DNA from: Akkermansiaceae bacterium
Lineage (GTDB): Bacteria > Verrucomicrobiota > Verrucomicrobiia > Verrucomicrobiales > Akkermansiaceae
Assembly: GCA_028822935.1 (NCBI GenBank)
Contig: JAPKCM010000032.1
Location: 1-53,852, forward strand
Direction of reading: 5' to 3'
Length of the DNA stretch: 53,852 nt
A program made the translations under genes and the position numbers. Below, piece by piece: positions 9,206-20,288 of the stretch. The notes beneath the pieces were generated by a model. That model searched no databases. It was not told where the DNA came from and saw nothing but the letters and a program-made list of their open reading frames with translations. Position 1 is the stretch's first letter. The number at the start of each line of letters is the position of its first letter.

Positions 9206-9985
9206 TCACTTCCCCGGAGCTTTCACGGTCGGCACCACCAACTGACGAGCCCAGATATTGCGATAGCGAACCGGGTTACCATGGTCCTGAAGTTGAAGTC
9301 CGCCTGCCCCTTGCTTCCCGCCTTCCTGAACCGCGAACTGTGTCACGATCCCGTTGTGCAGCACCGTGATCGACCCGCGCTGAATGACTTTCCCGTCTGC
9401 TTCCTTTTTCTCACGGATGCAAATGATGTCATAGGTCTGCCATTGACCCGGTCCACGGCTGGCATTCACCAAGGCAACACTCTTTTTGTAAAGCGAGGAA
9501 GCCTGTCCATCGGGATAGGTATCGTTGTGAAATGAATCGAGCACCTGCACTTCAGGATAACCGCCGATAAAGACCCCGCTGTTTCCGCGCCCCTGGCTGT
9601 TCCCCTTCACCTCCGCAGGCGTGCACCACTCAATATGCCATTGGCAATCTCCTTCCACCTGGTCCCGGGTTTGGATCACGCCAGTCCCTCTTGCCACCTC
9701 CATGCGTCCGTCCTTCACGACCCACTTCGCGGCATCATTTCCGTCTTTCCCTTTGCCTTTCCACTTTGAAAGGTTCGTGCCGTCAAAAAAGACAATGGCA
9801 TCAGAAGGTGCTGTACCAGGCTTGACGGCAGTCGTATGACCCGGAGGGGTAATAACAGCCGGACGCTCGGCTTGAACCTTCTCCTTACTCCATCGACCGG
9901 CATTAGAAACAGAAGCCGGTTCCTCGGCATGAAGCGGGGCAAGACTGGCAAAAAGCGTGGCGGTAAAGAGTCGGCGATAATTCAT
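9206..9985 (-). CDS. Secreted 3-keto-disaccharide hydrolase domain protein (DUF1080)
   Basis: A signal peptide (about 1-20, 'LFASLAPLHA') is followed by a DUF1080 concanavalin-like domain. Key stretches are 'IVFFDGTNLSKWKGKGKDG', 'VKDGRMEV', 'GRGNSGVFIGG.PEVQVLDS' and the closing 'LQDHGNPVRYRNIWAR'. Characterised members hydrolyse 3-keto-disaccharides or bind sugars in the periplasm. The 259-residue length is typical. It converges with the DUF1501 gene with only about 70 bases between stops. A second, divergent paralogue lies upstream at 10524-11276 with the same orientation. The two are separated by a group II intron remnant. Confidence 0.9.
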   Translation of the reverse strand: MNYRRLFTATLFASLAPLHAEEPASVSNAGRWSKEKVQAERPAVITPPGHTTAVKPGTAPSDAIVFFDGTNLSKWKGKGKDGNDAAKWVVKDGRMEVARGTGVIQTRDQVEGDCQWHIEWCTPAEVKGNSQGRGNSGVFIGGYPEVQVLDSFHNDTYPDGQASSLYKKSVALVNASRGPGQWQTYDIICIREKKEADGKVIQRGSITVLHNGIVTQFAVQEGGKQGAGGLQLQDHGNPVRYRNIWARQLVVPTVKAPGK

Positions 9986-10072
9986 GGCGGGGAAGGAATG
10001 GCTAATTTTTAAGTTAAAGTCTCAAAGACAGCTTTTTATTACGTCCAGACTTACCCCCGCTTTTCAGAGAAA

Positions 10073-10334
10073 ATCGGGTAGACGGTAGGTTCGAACTACC
10101 GTTCCCACACCACCGGTCATCCGGGTTTGCCTTCGGCTAAGCTGAAATGACTTCGTGGGGATGGAGATGTTTTGTCGCACGGCGGTTCCAATTCGCCACT
10201 TGTTACCCTTGGCTCCCTTTCGGGCCGTCTGGGTAACAGGCGATCGAAGGGAGATAACATGCACGAAGGGCTGCCCTCGTTTCTCAAGTTCGTGGTCCAG
10301 CTCATCGAGCAGGATGTTGGCCAATAGCGGACAA
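10073..10334 (-). mobile_element. Degraded group II intron remnant (reverse-transcriptase scrap plus 3' end)
   Basis: On the minus strand, 10334-10262 encodes 'CPLLANILLDELDHELEKRG', which matches the segment just before the catalytic YADD box of group II intron reverse transcriptases. The YADD box and everything after it are missing. Further on come an 'GGAACCGCCGTGCG' stretch and 'CCGGTGGTGTGGGA', as in bacterial domain V. The 7-bp/7-nt hairpin at 10082-10102 and the terminal 'CTACCCGAT' (ending at about 10073) look like domain VI and the intron 3' end. Domain V appears to be interrupted by about 60 bases. The 5' part of the intron is not seen. The element cannot splice or encode an enzyme. 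It sits between two DUF1080 genes without breaking either. Confidence 0.55.
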
Positions 10335-10523
10335 TGGAGCGGAGTGAGATAGACAGCCACAGGGTGAACGGAGACTGAGGCCTCCAGAGGAGGAGGAGGA
10401 GGCCGAGCCAAACCACCTTGAAAGCATTCTCACCTTTGCTGGCCAGGCGTGGCTCAGCCGGAATAAGCCCTGACTATTTGAACGGGGCGGGACGCCCCAG
10501 CTCCTTTGGTCAATAACCTCCGC

Positions 10524-11276
10524 CTATGGCAGCACGCGAATACGAAGGTTCTTAAATTCAATCGGAGAGCCTTCTGACTCAAGACAGAGGTAACCATCCG
10601 CAGGATCACAGTTAGTGCCTCCTGAGACCTCTTCGCCATTCACCCAGAGACGGACTTCGCCATTGATGGCGCGGATGTAGTAGTGGTTCCACTCGTTGAT
10701 GCCCTTGGTGAGATTCTTGGTCGGGAAGCTGCGTCGACCATTCGGCGCCACAGGTGGAAAAGGCTTCATCTTGGCGGGTCCCGTTGGGAAAACATCACCG
10801 TGCGAGGTGAACCAATCCGACGGCTCGCCCTTTTGTTTTTCCCAATTGGTTTCATAGCCAAGATCAAGGACTTGAACTTCGATGCCATCCGGGAGAGCGC
10901 CTTTTCCGGCGGCAAGCTTATCGATCGAAGCCTGACTCGCCCAGACGAAGACCCCTGAATTTCCGGCATGCTTTTTATGCTTCCACTCGCACACCATTTC
11001 AAAATTCTTAATTTGCTCCTTCGAGCGAATCACCCCGACAGGCTTGCCGGTGCAGTGAACCACTCCGTCTTTCCAGGTCCAGGTGTCAGGCTTGCAGTTC
11101 ACATTGATAAAATCAGCCTCAGTGAGATCCCGCCATCCTTGGCCGGTGCCATCGATCACCGCCTTCTTTATCGCTGGAGCGGCTTCCCCGTGGTGATCAG
11201 AAAAACTTTGATTCGTGAAAAGAGCGAAACCCAATCCGGTCAGGGAAAGGAGGGTGAGAAATGACGAGCGATTCAT
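10524..11276 (-). CDS. Secreted 3-keto-disaccharide hydrolase domain protein (DUF1080), second copy
   Basis: The product has 250 residues with a signal peptide (about 1-26). The DUF1080 domain shows 'WTWKDGVVHCTGKPVGVI', 'HAGNSGVFVWAS', 'PDGIEVQVLDLGYE', 'INEWNHYYIRAINGEVRLW' and the final 'GSPIEFKNLRIRVLP'. Compared with the copy at 9206-9985 it has a longer insert after the 'EVQVLD' strand and no sugar-lyase-like extension. The two are clearly diverged rather than a recent duplication. It belongs to the same presumed secreted carbohydrate-use block. The stretch between the two copies (9986-10523) holds the group II intron remnant and no gene. Confidence 0.9.
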   Translation of the reverse strand: MNRSSFLTLLSLTGLGFALFTNQSFSDHHGEAAPAIKKAVIDGTGQGWRDLTEADFINVNCKPDTWTWKDGVVHCTGKPVGVIRSKEQIKNFEMVCEWKHKKHAGNSGVFVWASQASIDKLAAGKGALPDGIEVQVLDLGYETNWEKQKGEPSDWFTSHGDVFPTGPAKMKPFPPVAPNGRRSFPTKNLTKGINEWNHYYIRAINGEVRLWVNGEEVSGGTNCDPADGYLCLESEGSPIEFKNLRIRVLP

Positions 11277-11520
11277 ATTTATCGTTTAGTTGAATAACGA
11301 AACTTAATCGATGAACCCCAGAGGGCAATCACCAATGAGACCAAGTCGCAGGAAAACGAACGCGAATAAAACGAACCGAGTGAATTTTGGCTTTCCTTCT
11401 AAAATGGGTTCAAAAGTCATTCGGATCAATTCGCCTGATTCACACTCAACTCTCTTTTCAGAAAGCTCTTTGCCTTCCCTCTGGACCTCTCCATTAAGTC
11501 GCATTAGCTTGGCTCCGATG

Positions 11521-12630
11521 ATGGTGAGCAAGATCGACCGCTACCTCACCCGACAAGTTCTGGTGAGCACCCTCTTCGCGGTGATGGTGCTCAGCATGGT
11601 GCTCATCCTCGGAAACGTTTTTAAGGAGGTTCACGATCTCCTCGTGAATAAAAGAGCACCGATCTCTTTTGTGGCAATCTTCATTCTCCAACTCCTGCCC
11701 TACTCCCTCGTTTTCACCATTCCCTGGGCCTTCCTTGCCGCCGTCTTGCTTACCTTTGGCCGACTTTCGTCCGATCAGGAAATCACCGCCCTCCGCAGCA
11801 GCGGGATGAGTCTTTATCGCATCGCCACTCCGGTCCTCCTTCTCGGTCTTGGATTCTCTTCCATTTGTCTCTGGCTCAATGCCACTCATGCCCCCCGAGC
11901 CAAGGCTGCGATCAAGATGCTTCTCTACGATGAGATCAAAAATGATCCCCTTCGCCTTCTCGACCCCGGCGTCGTCCAGTCTCGCTTGAAGGGTCAAAAA
12001 ATCTACATCAACGAGCGAGAGAGCGAGCAAACTCTGGGAGGCTTCCACGCCTACCAACTCTCAACCAACGATCGAAACGCCCCTCCTCTCGGCTACCTTT
12101 ACTCGAACCGGGTCACTCTTGACACCGAATCAAAGGAGCAGCAATTCGACCTCCAGCTCAACACGGGCTACGGCGAAATTTACGACAAGAAAGGAAACCT
12201 CCAGCAGTTCTTTGCCGACAAAGCTGAACCCTGGGTCCTGACTTATCCCCTCCGGGGACGGCAGCTCAAACCAAACACCCTCGACAACCAGGAGATCGCA
12301 GAAATCCTAAGGAATCCCCCGCCCGAGATCGCTCCCGAGAGACTCCCCATGTATGCCTTCGAACGGGACAAGCGCTTCGCCTTTTCCCTCGCTCCCCTCG
12401 CTCTTGCCTTTGTCGGAATCCCACTAGGAATGAACTCGCGTCAGAAGGAAAACTCATCGGGAATTGTGATGAGTATCGTCATCGCCTTTGCTTATTTCCT
12501 TCTTCTGATTCTGGCCGAAGAAACCCGCGCCGATCACCTTACCCTTTCCCAGTCACTCCTTTGGCTCCCCAATATTCTCGGGGTCTTCTTGGGACTCTGG
12601 TTCCTTCATCGGGCATCCCTGAAGAGCTGA
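11521..12630 (+). CDS. LptF/LptG (YjgP/YjgQ) family permease
   Basis: The product (369 residues from this ATG) has the family layout: three N-terminal membrane helices, a periplasmic beta-jellyroll of about 170 residues, then three C-terminal helices. Typical stretches are 'KIDRYLTRQVLVSTLFAVMV', 'GRLSSDQEITALRSSGMS' and, before the last helices, 'FAFSLAPLALAFVGIPLGM'. LptF/G form the inner-membrane part of the lipopolysaccharide export ABC machine with LptB and LptC. Only one such gene is here, so whether it acts as LptF or LptG is unclear. An in-frame ATG directly precedes (11518), and the frame is open back to 11311, but that longer N-terminus is polar and unlike the family. Confidence 0.87.
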   Translation: MVSKIDRYLTRQVLVSTLFAVMVLSMVLILGNVFKEVHDLLVNKRAPISFVAIFILQLLPYSLVFTIPWAFLAAVLLTFGRLSSDQEITALRSSGMSLYRIATPVLLLGLGFSSICLWLNATHAPRAKAAIKMLLYDEIKNDPLRLLDPGVVQSRLKGQKIYINERESEQTLGGFHAYQLSTNDRNAPPLGYLYSNRVTLDTESKEQQFDLQLNTGYGEIYDKKGNLQQFFADKAEPWVLTYPLRGRQLKPNTLDNQEIAEILRNPPPEIAPERLPMYAFERDKRFAFSLAPLALAFVGIPLGMNSRQKENSSGIVMSIVIAFAYFLLLILAEETRADHLTLSQSLLWLPNILGVFLGLWFLHRASLKS

Positions 12631-12851
12631 GGAATGGCGAGGAAATTAATGAGTTGTTTGCGCGAAGAGGTCGGGCCTGTCAATGAGGCTGACTTTTATC
12701 TGTGTAATGAACTACTCAAAGGAAAGTCGAACGAAAGTGACGGGCTTGAGATCGAGTGCAGTCGACTTATTTATTCTTAAATTGTTCCTAATTGACCCTT
12801 CTCTCAAACCTTGCCTTGCCGAGTGACTAAGGCCGGTCTTAGTCTGGGTCC

Positions 12852-14720
12852 ATGAAAGGAAAAGGCGGTCGAAAACTTCGCTCCGTATACCGCTCCTTTA
12901 AAGAATGGTTCGCTGAGACCCCCCTACAGATCTTCCCCTTTCGATCCTCTTTAAAAGGCTACTCGCGCGAAACGGCCAAGTTTGATCTCAAAGCTTCGGT
13001 CAATGTCGCCCTCCTCGCCATTCCGCAAGGGATGGCTTACGCCGCGATCGCCGAGCTTCCGATTCTCTACGGCATCATCTGCTCGGCCGTTGCTTCCATC
13101 GTCGCTCCTCTCTTCGCGAGTTCCCGCCAAACCATTCTAGGTCCTACCAATGCGACCTCGCTCATGGTCTTCAGCTTCTTCGCCGCACAGGGCCTGGCGA
13201 TGGAAGAAAAACTCGCCCTCATGCCCCTGCTCGTCCTCATGGTGGGGATCATTTGTCTGATCGGAGCTCTTTTAAAAACGGCCGATCTATTGCAGTATAT
13301 TAGTCAGAGCGTTCTTGTCGGCTACATCACGGGAGCCGCGATGCTCATCATGATGAACCAAGGGAAGCATCTCTTTGGCGTGGCTGACACCGTACAATCG
13401 GCGAGTAATTTTTTTGGTATGCTCGACAGTTTGTTAGCGGTGTCGTCATCGTTTCTTTGGCAACCCGCTCTTCTCGGAGGAGCCACCCTGCTCATCTACT
13501 TTGCCATCTCGCGCTTCCTCCCAACCCTCCCAAATTTTGCGCTGACCCTGTTTCTCGTCGCTCTGGGTTCTGCCATCGCCGCCAATTTTCTTCCCGGATG
13601 GTCCGAAACCGTCCCCAACTTTAAGGCATACGCCCTCAACGATCTTCAGCCGAAATTCCCCACCCCTTCTGAAAACGGTATCTTTAATGATATTTCCACC
13701 CTGATGAGCGTGGCTCTCGCCATCGCCTTTCTCGCCTCACTTGAGAATACCGTAATGTCAAAGTCTATCGCCTCCCGCACCGGGCAACGGGCAGAAATTA
13801 ACCAGGATATGCTTTCCGTCGGAATGGCCAATATCGCCTGCGCCTTCACCGCCGCCATGCCCGCTTCCGGATCTCTCACCCGTTCCGCACTCAACTACGA
13901 ATCAAAGGCCCGAACCGGTGTGGCCTCCCTACTCTGCGGGTTTTTCTGCCTCATTGCTGTATTCGCCTTTGCCTTCATGGCCCCTAACCCGGTGTCCTTT
14001 GTCCCCAAAACGGCCCTTGCCGCTCTCGTGGTGGCCGTCGCGGCATCCCTTATTAAGTGGAAAAATATCCGCATCTGCCTCCTCTCCACTCCCGATGATG
14101 CTGTCGTCCTCGTGATTACCTTCGTCACGGCCCTCATCGCTCCGCTTTATGTCGCGATCTTCTTCGGCGTGGCGCTCTCCATTTTCCTTTTCCTACGAAA
14201 GGTCTCCAAACCTCATCTCGTGGAATACGAAATCTCCGACGAAGGTGAACTCCGCGAGCTGGACAATAAGAAGGCCCGCCCGATCCCCGCGATCTCGATC
14301 GTCCACGTCGAAGGCGCACTTTTCTTCGGAGCCAGCGAACTCTTTCGGACCCAAATTCAGCGACTCGTCGTTGATCCCAATCTTAAAGTCATCATTTTAC
14401 GACTCAAGAACGCGCATCACCTCGACGCCACCAGTGTGATGGCGATGCGCGATCTCATCCGATTTGTCCGATCCCAAGATCGCCACCTCATCGTTTCGGG
14501 GGCTACGAGAGACGTCTATAAGGTCCTCAAAAGCTCGGGCGTTTTGGAAACTCTCCAGAAAGGCTGCCGCCGCGAAGAAGGCGAAACCAACCTCTTTTTC
14601 TACGCTCCCAGCAACCCAAACATCTCCACCCGCGACGCCCTCATCCGTGCTCAGGATCTGCTGGGCACGAAGAAAGCCGATGTGAAGATCTTCTACGACC
14701 CCTCTCACGATAAGGCTTAG
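12852..14720 (+). CDS. SulP family anion transporter with STAS domain
   Basis: The 622-residue protein has the SulP/SLC26 layout. Residues about 45-440 are a multi-helix membrane domain, with the signature 'ASVNVALLAIPQGMAYAAIA' near the start and 'ASRTGQRAEINQDMLSVGMA' plus 'MPASGSLTRSALNY' in the later half. A C-terminal cytoplasmic STAS domain follows (about 478-590, 'ISIVHVEGALFFGASELF'). Members carry sulfate, bicarbonate or organic anions. The substrate cannot be read from sequence. Sulfate uptake or export would fit the neighbouring DUF1501-type genes, but this is only an inference. The ATG is supported by the family N-terminus. Confidence 0.92.
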   Translation: MKGKGGRKLRSVYRSFKEWFAETPLQIFPFRSSLKGYSRETAKFDLKASVNVALLAIPQGMAYAAIAELPILYGIICSAVASIVAPLFASSRQTILGPTNATSLMVFSFFAAQGLAMEEKLALMPLLVLMVGIICLIGALLKTADLLQYISQSVLVGYITGAAMLIMMNQGKHLFGVADTVQSASNFFGMLDSLLAVSSSFLWQPALLGGATLLIYFAISRFLPTLPNFALTLFLVALGSAIAANFLPGWSETVPNFKAYALNDLQPKFPTPSENGIFNDISTLMSVALAIAFLASLENTVMSKSIASRTGQRAEINQDMLSVGMANIACAFTAAMPASGSLTRSALNYESKARTGVASLLCGFFCLIAVFAFAFMAPNPVSFVPKTALAALVVAVAASLIKWKNIRICLLSTPDDAVVLVITFVTALIAPLYVAIFFGVALSIFLFLRKVSKPHLVEYEISDEGELRELDNKKARPIPAISIVHVEGALFFGASELFRTQIQRLVVDPNLKVIILRLKNAHHLDATSVMAMRDLIRFVRSQDRHLIVSGATRDVYKVLKSSGVLETLQKGCRREEGETNLFFYAPSNPNISTRDALIRAQDLLGTKKADVKIFYDPSHDKA

Positions 14721-14847
14721 AAAGCAGATTTTCGAGAAACGATCTGCCCACCGTTGGGGTAATATTGCTCAAAGAGAGATAAAAGTTACTCCTAGGAACA
14801 ATGCTCTGCTTTGAGTCAGTGGCCCTTCAGTCGCCTTAGCGAACGAA

Positions 14848-17473
<2,626 letters not shown>

Positions 17474-17510
17474 CAAAAAAACGGAGCTCCCAAAAGAGCA
17501 CCGCTTTTTA
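17474..17510 (-). terminator. Rho-independent terminator of the bactofilin gene
   Basis: On the minus strand an imperfect hairpin (arms at 17482-17489 and 17496-17503, GCTC/GAGC core with one mismatch, then CGG/CCG) is followed by a run of T at 17480-17474. It begins about 25 bases after the bactofilin stop codon. Confidence 0.6.
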
Positions 17511-17529
17511 AAATTCTTCAGTGAAGAGC

Positions 17530-17850
17530 TTAGCCGCCGATCTGGGTGCGGCCGGTGAGGCTGGCTCCCTCTTCCATGCTGAGCATCTTGGTTTTGATGT
17601 CGCCATTGAGAATGGACTTCCCTTTGAGTTCACAGCGATCAGAAGTAATCGTGCCCTCGACTCGACCGTAGAGTTTGACTTCGCCCGCCTTAACGTCGCC
17701 TTTGATATTAGCGTTCTCGCCGATGGTCACCTTGCCCTTGTCGGAGTGGATTTCACCGTCGATTTTACCATCGATGATCATGTCGTTCGAAAACTTGATC
17801 GAGCCAGTGATCTCGATTCCCTGAGAGAGGACGTTGGTTGCGTTTGCCAT
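17530..17850 (-). CDS. Bactofilin (polymer-forming cytoskeletal protein)
   Basis: The 106-residue product is a bactofilin domain: repeating short beta strands with regularly spaced Gly and hydrophobic residues ('GIEITGSIKFSNDMIIDGKI', 'GKVTIGENANIKGDVKAGEV', 'VEGTITSDRCELKGKSIL'). Bactofilins form nucleotide-free filaments that organise cell shape, peptidoglycan synthesis or polar structures. The chosen start (M-A-N-A-T-N) fits the family. The frame is open to an ATG at 17916, but the extra 22 residues are unlike bactofilins and would run close to the divergent thiH start. It has its own terminator, so it seems to be a single-gene transcript. Confidence 0.88.
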   Translation of the reverse strand: MANATNVLSQGIEITGSIKFSNDMIIDGKIDGEIHSDKGKVTIGENANIKGDVKAGEVKLYGRVEGTITSDRCELKGKSILNGDIKTKMLSMEEGASLTGRTQIGG

Positions 17851-17944
17851 TTCAGGGGGAATTCCAGCAGCTTGAGTATAAGGTGACAATTCAAAAAATC
17901 GTAATCTTTTTGACAAAGAGGCCTACAGGCATGATCCCTCCCGC

Positions 17945-19084
17945 GTGAGTTTCGCAAGCCAGTTCGAGCACTTAATGGAGGAACCGACCTCTTTGATGCG
18001 ACGCTTCGCACAGTTGATCGCTCCTTGCTCGAAGGGGCAACTGGAGGCTCGCGCCAAGCAAAGCCAGCAAATCACCCGCCGGCACTTCGGCAAGACGATG
18101 CGGCTTTTCGCCCCCCTCTACCTTTCGAACGAGTGCGTCAATAACTGCAAATATTGCGGTTTTTCCCGCGACAACCCCATTTTTAGAACGACTCTCACGG
18201 TCGATCAAGTAGTGACCGAAGCTCAGCACCTACATTCTATGGGATTCCGAAATATCCTGCTGGTTGCCGGTGAGCATCCCAAATTTGTCTCGGACGGCTA
18301 TCTCCAGTCCTGCCTCGATGCGATCAAGGACTTCGTCCCCACCATCGGGATCGAGGTCGGCCCCATGGAGGACGATCAATATGGCGAACTCGTCTCCCAC
18401 GGCGCGGAGGGCCTCATTGTCTACCAAGAGACCTACCACCGGGAAACCTACGAAACTCTCCACACCGCAGGGCCGAAAAAGAACTTCGACTGGCGACTCG
18501 ATTGCCCCGAACGGGCCTACGCCGGCGATTTCCGGAGGATCGGAATCGGAGCCCTCTTCGGTCTCGCTGATTGGCGTCACGAAGCCATCGCTCTGGCGAC
18601 GCACCTCGACTACTTGATGCGTCATTGCTGGAAGGCCACTTTCAATGTCTCCTTTCCCCGCATGCAACCTCACGCGGGAAATTACGAATACACTCCCGAT
18701 CCCAAGCTCTCGCTCAACGATCGCGATCTTGTCCAGCTCATCACCGCCTTTCGTCTCTGTTTTCCTCAGGTCGGCATCACTCTTTCAACCCGCGAACCTG
18801 CGAGTCTTCGCGACGCCCTCTTCCCGCTCGGCGTCACCCACATTTCCGCAGGTTCCAACACCGCCCCCGGCGGATACACCGGAGCGGGCGACGATGATCT
18901 TCACCTCACCGTCAAAGGCCGCCGCGTCGAGATTGAAGAAAAGGATGCTGCAGGCTGCTCCCGTGCAACAGGACAGTTCGAGATCGACGACGAACGCCCG
19001 GTCGGCGACATTGCCAAGGTCCTCCGTCAAAAAGGATTTGATCCAGTTTGGAAAGACTGGGACGCAGCCATCCTCACAAAATGA
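17945..19084 (+). CDS. thiH: 2-iminoacetate synthase ThiH
   Basis: A radical SAM enzyme of thiazole synthesis that splits tyrosine to 2-iminoacetate and p-cresol. The Cx3Cx2C cluster motif is C64-V-N-N-C68-K-Y-C71 followed by 'GFSRDNP'. The C-terminal half has the biotin/thiamin-synthesis-associated region ('ITLSTREPASLRDALFPLGV', 'SAGSNTAPGGY'). The length (379) is normal. The start is GTG; no strong ribosome-binding site is visible. The gene overlaps thiS by four bases (19081-19084). thiG, which normally pairs with these two, is not in the window. No TPP riboswitch was recognised in the 94 bases before it. Confidence 0.93.
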   Translation: MSFASQFEHLMEEPTSLMRRFAQLIAPCSKGQLEARAKQSQQITRRHFGKTMRLFAPLYLSNECVNNCKYCGFSRDNPIFRTTLTVDQVVTEAQHLHSMGFRNILLVAGEHPKFVSDGYLQSCLDAIKDFVPTIGIEVGPMEDDQYGELVSHGAEGLIVYQETYHRETYETLHTAGPKKNFDWRLDCPERAYAGDFRRIGIGALFGLADWRHEAIALATHLDYLMRHCWKATFNVSFPRMQPHAGNYEYTPDPKLSLNDRDLVQLITAFRLCFPQVGITLSTREPASLRDALFPLGVTHISAGSNTAPGGYTGAGDDDLHLTVKGRRVEIEEKDAAGCSRATGQFEIDDERPVGDIAKVLRQKGFDPVWKDWDAAILTK

Positions 19085-19281
19085 TGACACTCACTATCAA
19101 CGGCAAAAACCACGAAGCAGCCGATGGGCTAACCATCGTAACCCTGCTCGAATCGCTGGGCTTCGGTAACAAGCCCGTCGTTGTCGAACTCAACGCCGAA
19201 GCGCTCTCCCCCTCCGAGTTTGAACGAAGGCTCAACGATCGTGACAAGCTCGAGCTCATCACCATCGCCGCTGGAGGTTAG
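19081..19281 (+). CDS. thiS: Thiamine biosynthesis sulfur carrier ThiS
   Basis: A 66-residue ubiquitin-like protein ('LTINGKNHEAADGLTIVTLL', ending 'ITIAAGG') with the C-terminal Gly-Gly that becomes the thiocarboxylate sulfur donor for thiazole synthesis. The ATGATG start overlaps the thiH stop; either ATG is possible. The stop codon at 19279-19281 overlaps, on the opposite strand, the stop of the clpB relic. Confidence 0.93.
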   Translation: MMTLTINGKNHEAADGLTIVTLLESLGFGNKPVVVELNAEALSPSEFERRLNDRDKLELITIAAGG

Positions 19282-19426
19282 GCGAATGCCAACGCTCCAT
19301 CTTGAAGCGAAACTTTGATCGTATCTCCTTCCGCAAAGGTTCCTTCGAGGAGATCGGGACTGAGCGGAGCGCGAGTTGTTGGGCACTTTGAAGAGCCTCT
19401 TGAAGTTTTGTGGTAATCTTGTTCAT
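19278..19426 (-). pseudogene. clpB: clpB relic: start and end of the gene fused by a large deletion
   Basis: From the ATG at 19426 the minus strand reads 'MNKITTKLQEALQSAQQLAL', the N-terminal start of the ClpB disaggregase N-domain. In another frame the same strand reads 'PLSPDLLEGTFAEGDTIKV' and ends 'SLQDGALAFA' plus TAA at 19280-19278, which is the ClpB C-terminus. ClpB is about 860 residues, so roughly 2.4 kb has been removed, leaving 149 bases (not a multiple of three). The junction lies near 19370-19376. The remnant cannot encode a chaperone. Whether the genome has another clpB is not visible here. Confidence 0.8.
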
Positions 19427-19520
19427 TGCTTTAATCCTAAAACTATGACGAGAAATAGTAACTTTTTGTTCACTAAAAATGAAGCCTCATTTTGTAATGG
19501 CCGGCGTGTTAGCTTGAGGC

Positions 19521-20288
19521 ATGAAAGATGTTCGTTGGGTCATCAAAGTTGGACTGTGGCTCTTCGGAGGCTTCTCCTTATTCGCACTTGGCATGAACCT
19601 TGGAGTCAGCCTAAAGAAATCAACCGGGAAAAATCACGAGAACCCAAGCGACCTCCAAATGTTAGCAAATCTCACCGGATCGAATTACTCATTCGCAGAA
19701 GTCATCAAACAAACCAGCGGAGTCCTAGTCCTCCCCTACGAACCTGCAAATGAAGCGCATCTGGCCATCCACTCAGCAGTCACACACGCCAGTGAATTGG
19801 TAAGAAAGGAACTGAGCCAAGTCAACTCCCCCATCCGAACTAAACGCCGCATCAACGAGGCCTCCCGTTTTTTCGAAGACGCCCTCCTTACCCAGCTCGA
19901 CTCGCTCCCGAACTTCAGCTGCCAAATCCCCAAGACCAGCGAAGGAAAAGAGCAACGATCCGGCTATCCCGATCTCAGAGTCGAACATCTCCCCAGCGGA
20001 ACCGTAGCCTATCTCGACCCAAAGCTCTTCGAAGAAACATCGATCAAATCGAGCTTTCGCACCTTCTACTTCGAACCAAGCAAGCAAATCAAAGTCACTG
20101 AAGATGCCCTCCATCTCCTTGTGGGCTTCCCGCACGATGGGCGCGCCCGCGAGTGGACCTTTGCGACCGCGGAACTTGTCGATCTCGCGGATCTACAGGT
20201 CAATCTCAAGGCGGAATTCTCGGCCTCCAACCGTGATCTCTATCACCAGGAAGACGAGAAAGGCTTAACCTCTAAAGGCCAGCTTTAG
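19521..20288 (+). CDS. Membrane-anchored protein with possible PD-(D/E)xK nuclease fold
   Basis: I do not recognise a named family. Residues about 7-29 are a single membrane segment ('VIKVGLWLFGGFSLFALGMN'). The rest is soluble. Residues 149-168 read 'YPDLRVEHLPSGTVAYLDPK', which fits the PD...(D/E)xK pattern (P150-D151, then a hydrophobic strand and D166-x-K168). A helical E79 region lies upstream and 'TEDALHLLVGF' downstream. This suggests a restriction-endonuclease-like fold, but activity is unproven. The 3' end overlaps the murJ 3' end on the other strand by 24 bases. The 94-base stretch before it is the former clpB promoter region. Confidence 0.6.
   Translation: MKDVRWVIKVGLWLFGGFSLFALGMNLGVSLKKSTGKNHENPSDLQMLANLTGSNYSFAEVIKQTSGVLVLPYEPANEAHLAIHSAVTHASELVRKELSQVNSPIRTKRRINEASRFFEDALLTQLDSLPNFSCQIPKTSEGKEQRSGYPDLRVEHLPSGTVAYLDPKLFEETSIKSSFRTFYFEPSKQIKVTEDALHLLVGFPHDGRAREWTFATAELVDLADLQVNLKAEFSASNRDLYHQEDEKGLTSKGQL

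Noticed and set aside
10082-10102. TTCGAA loop with a 7-bp stem resembling a tRNA T-arm
   Set aside because: No acceptor, D or anticodon arms can be drawn around it on either strand. It fits the 3' end of a group II intron better.
17815-17832. CCCTGAGAGAGG, similar to the core of a TPP riboswitch
   Set aside because: It is within the bactofilin coding sequence, on the far side of the divergent start, and no partner helices are present before thiH.
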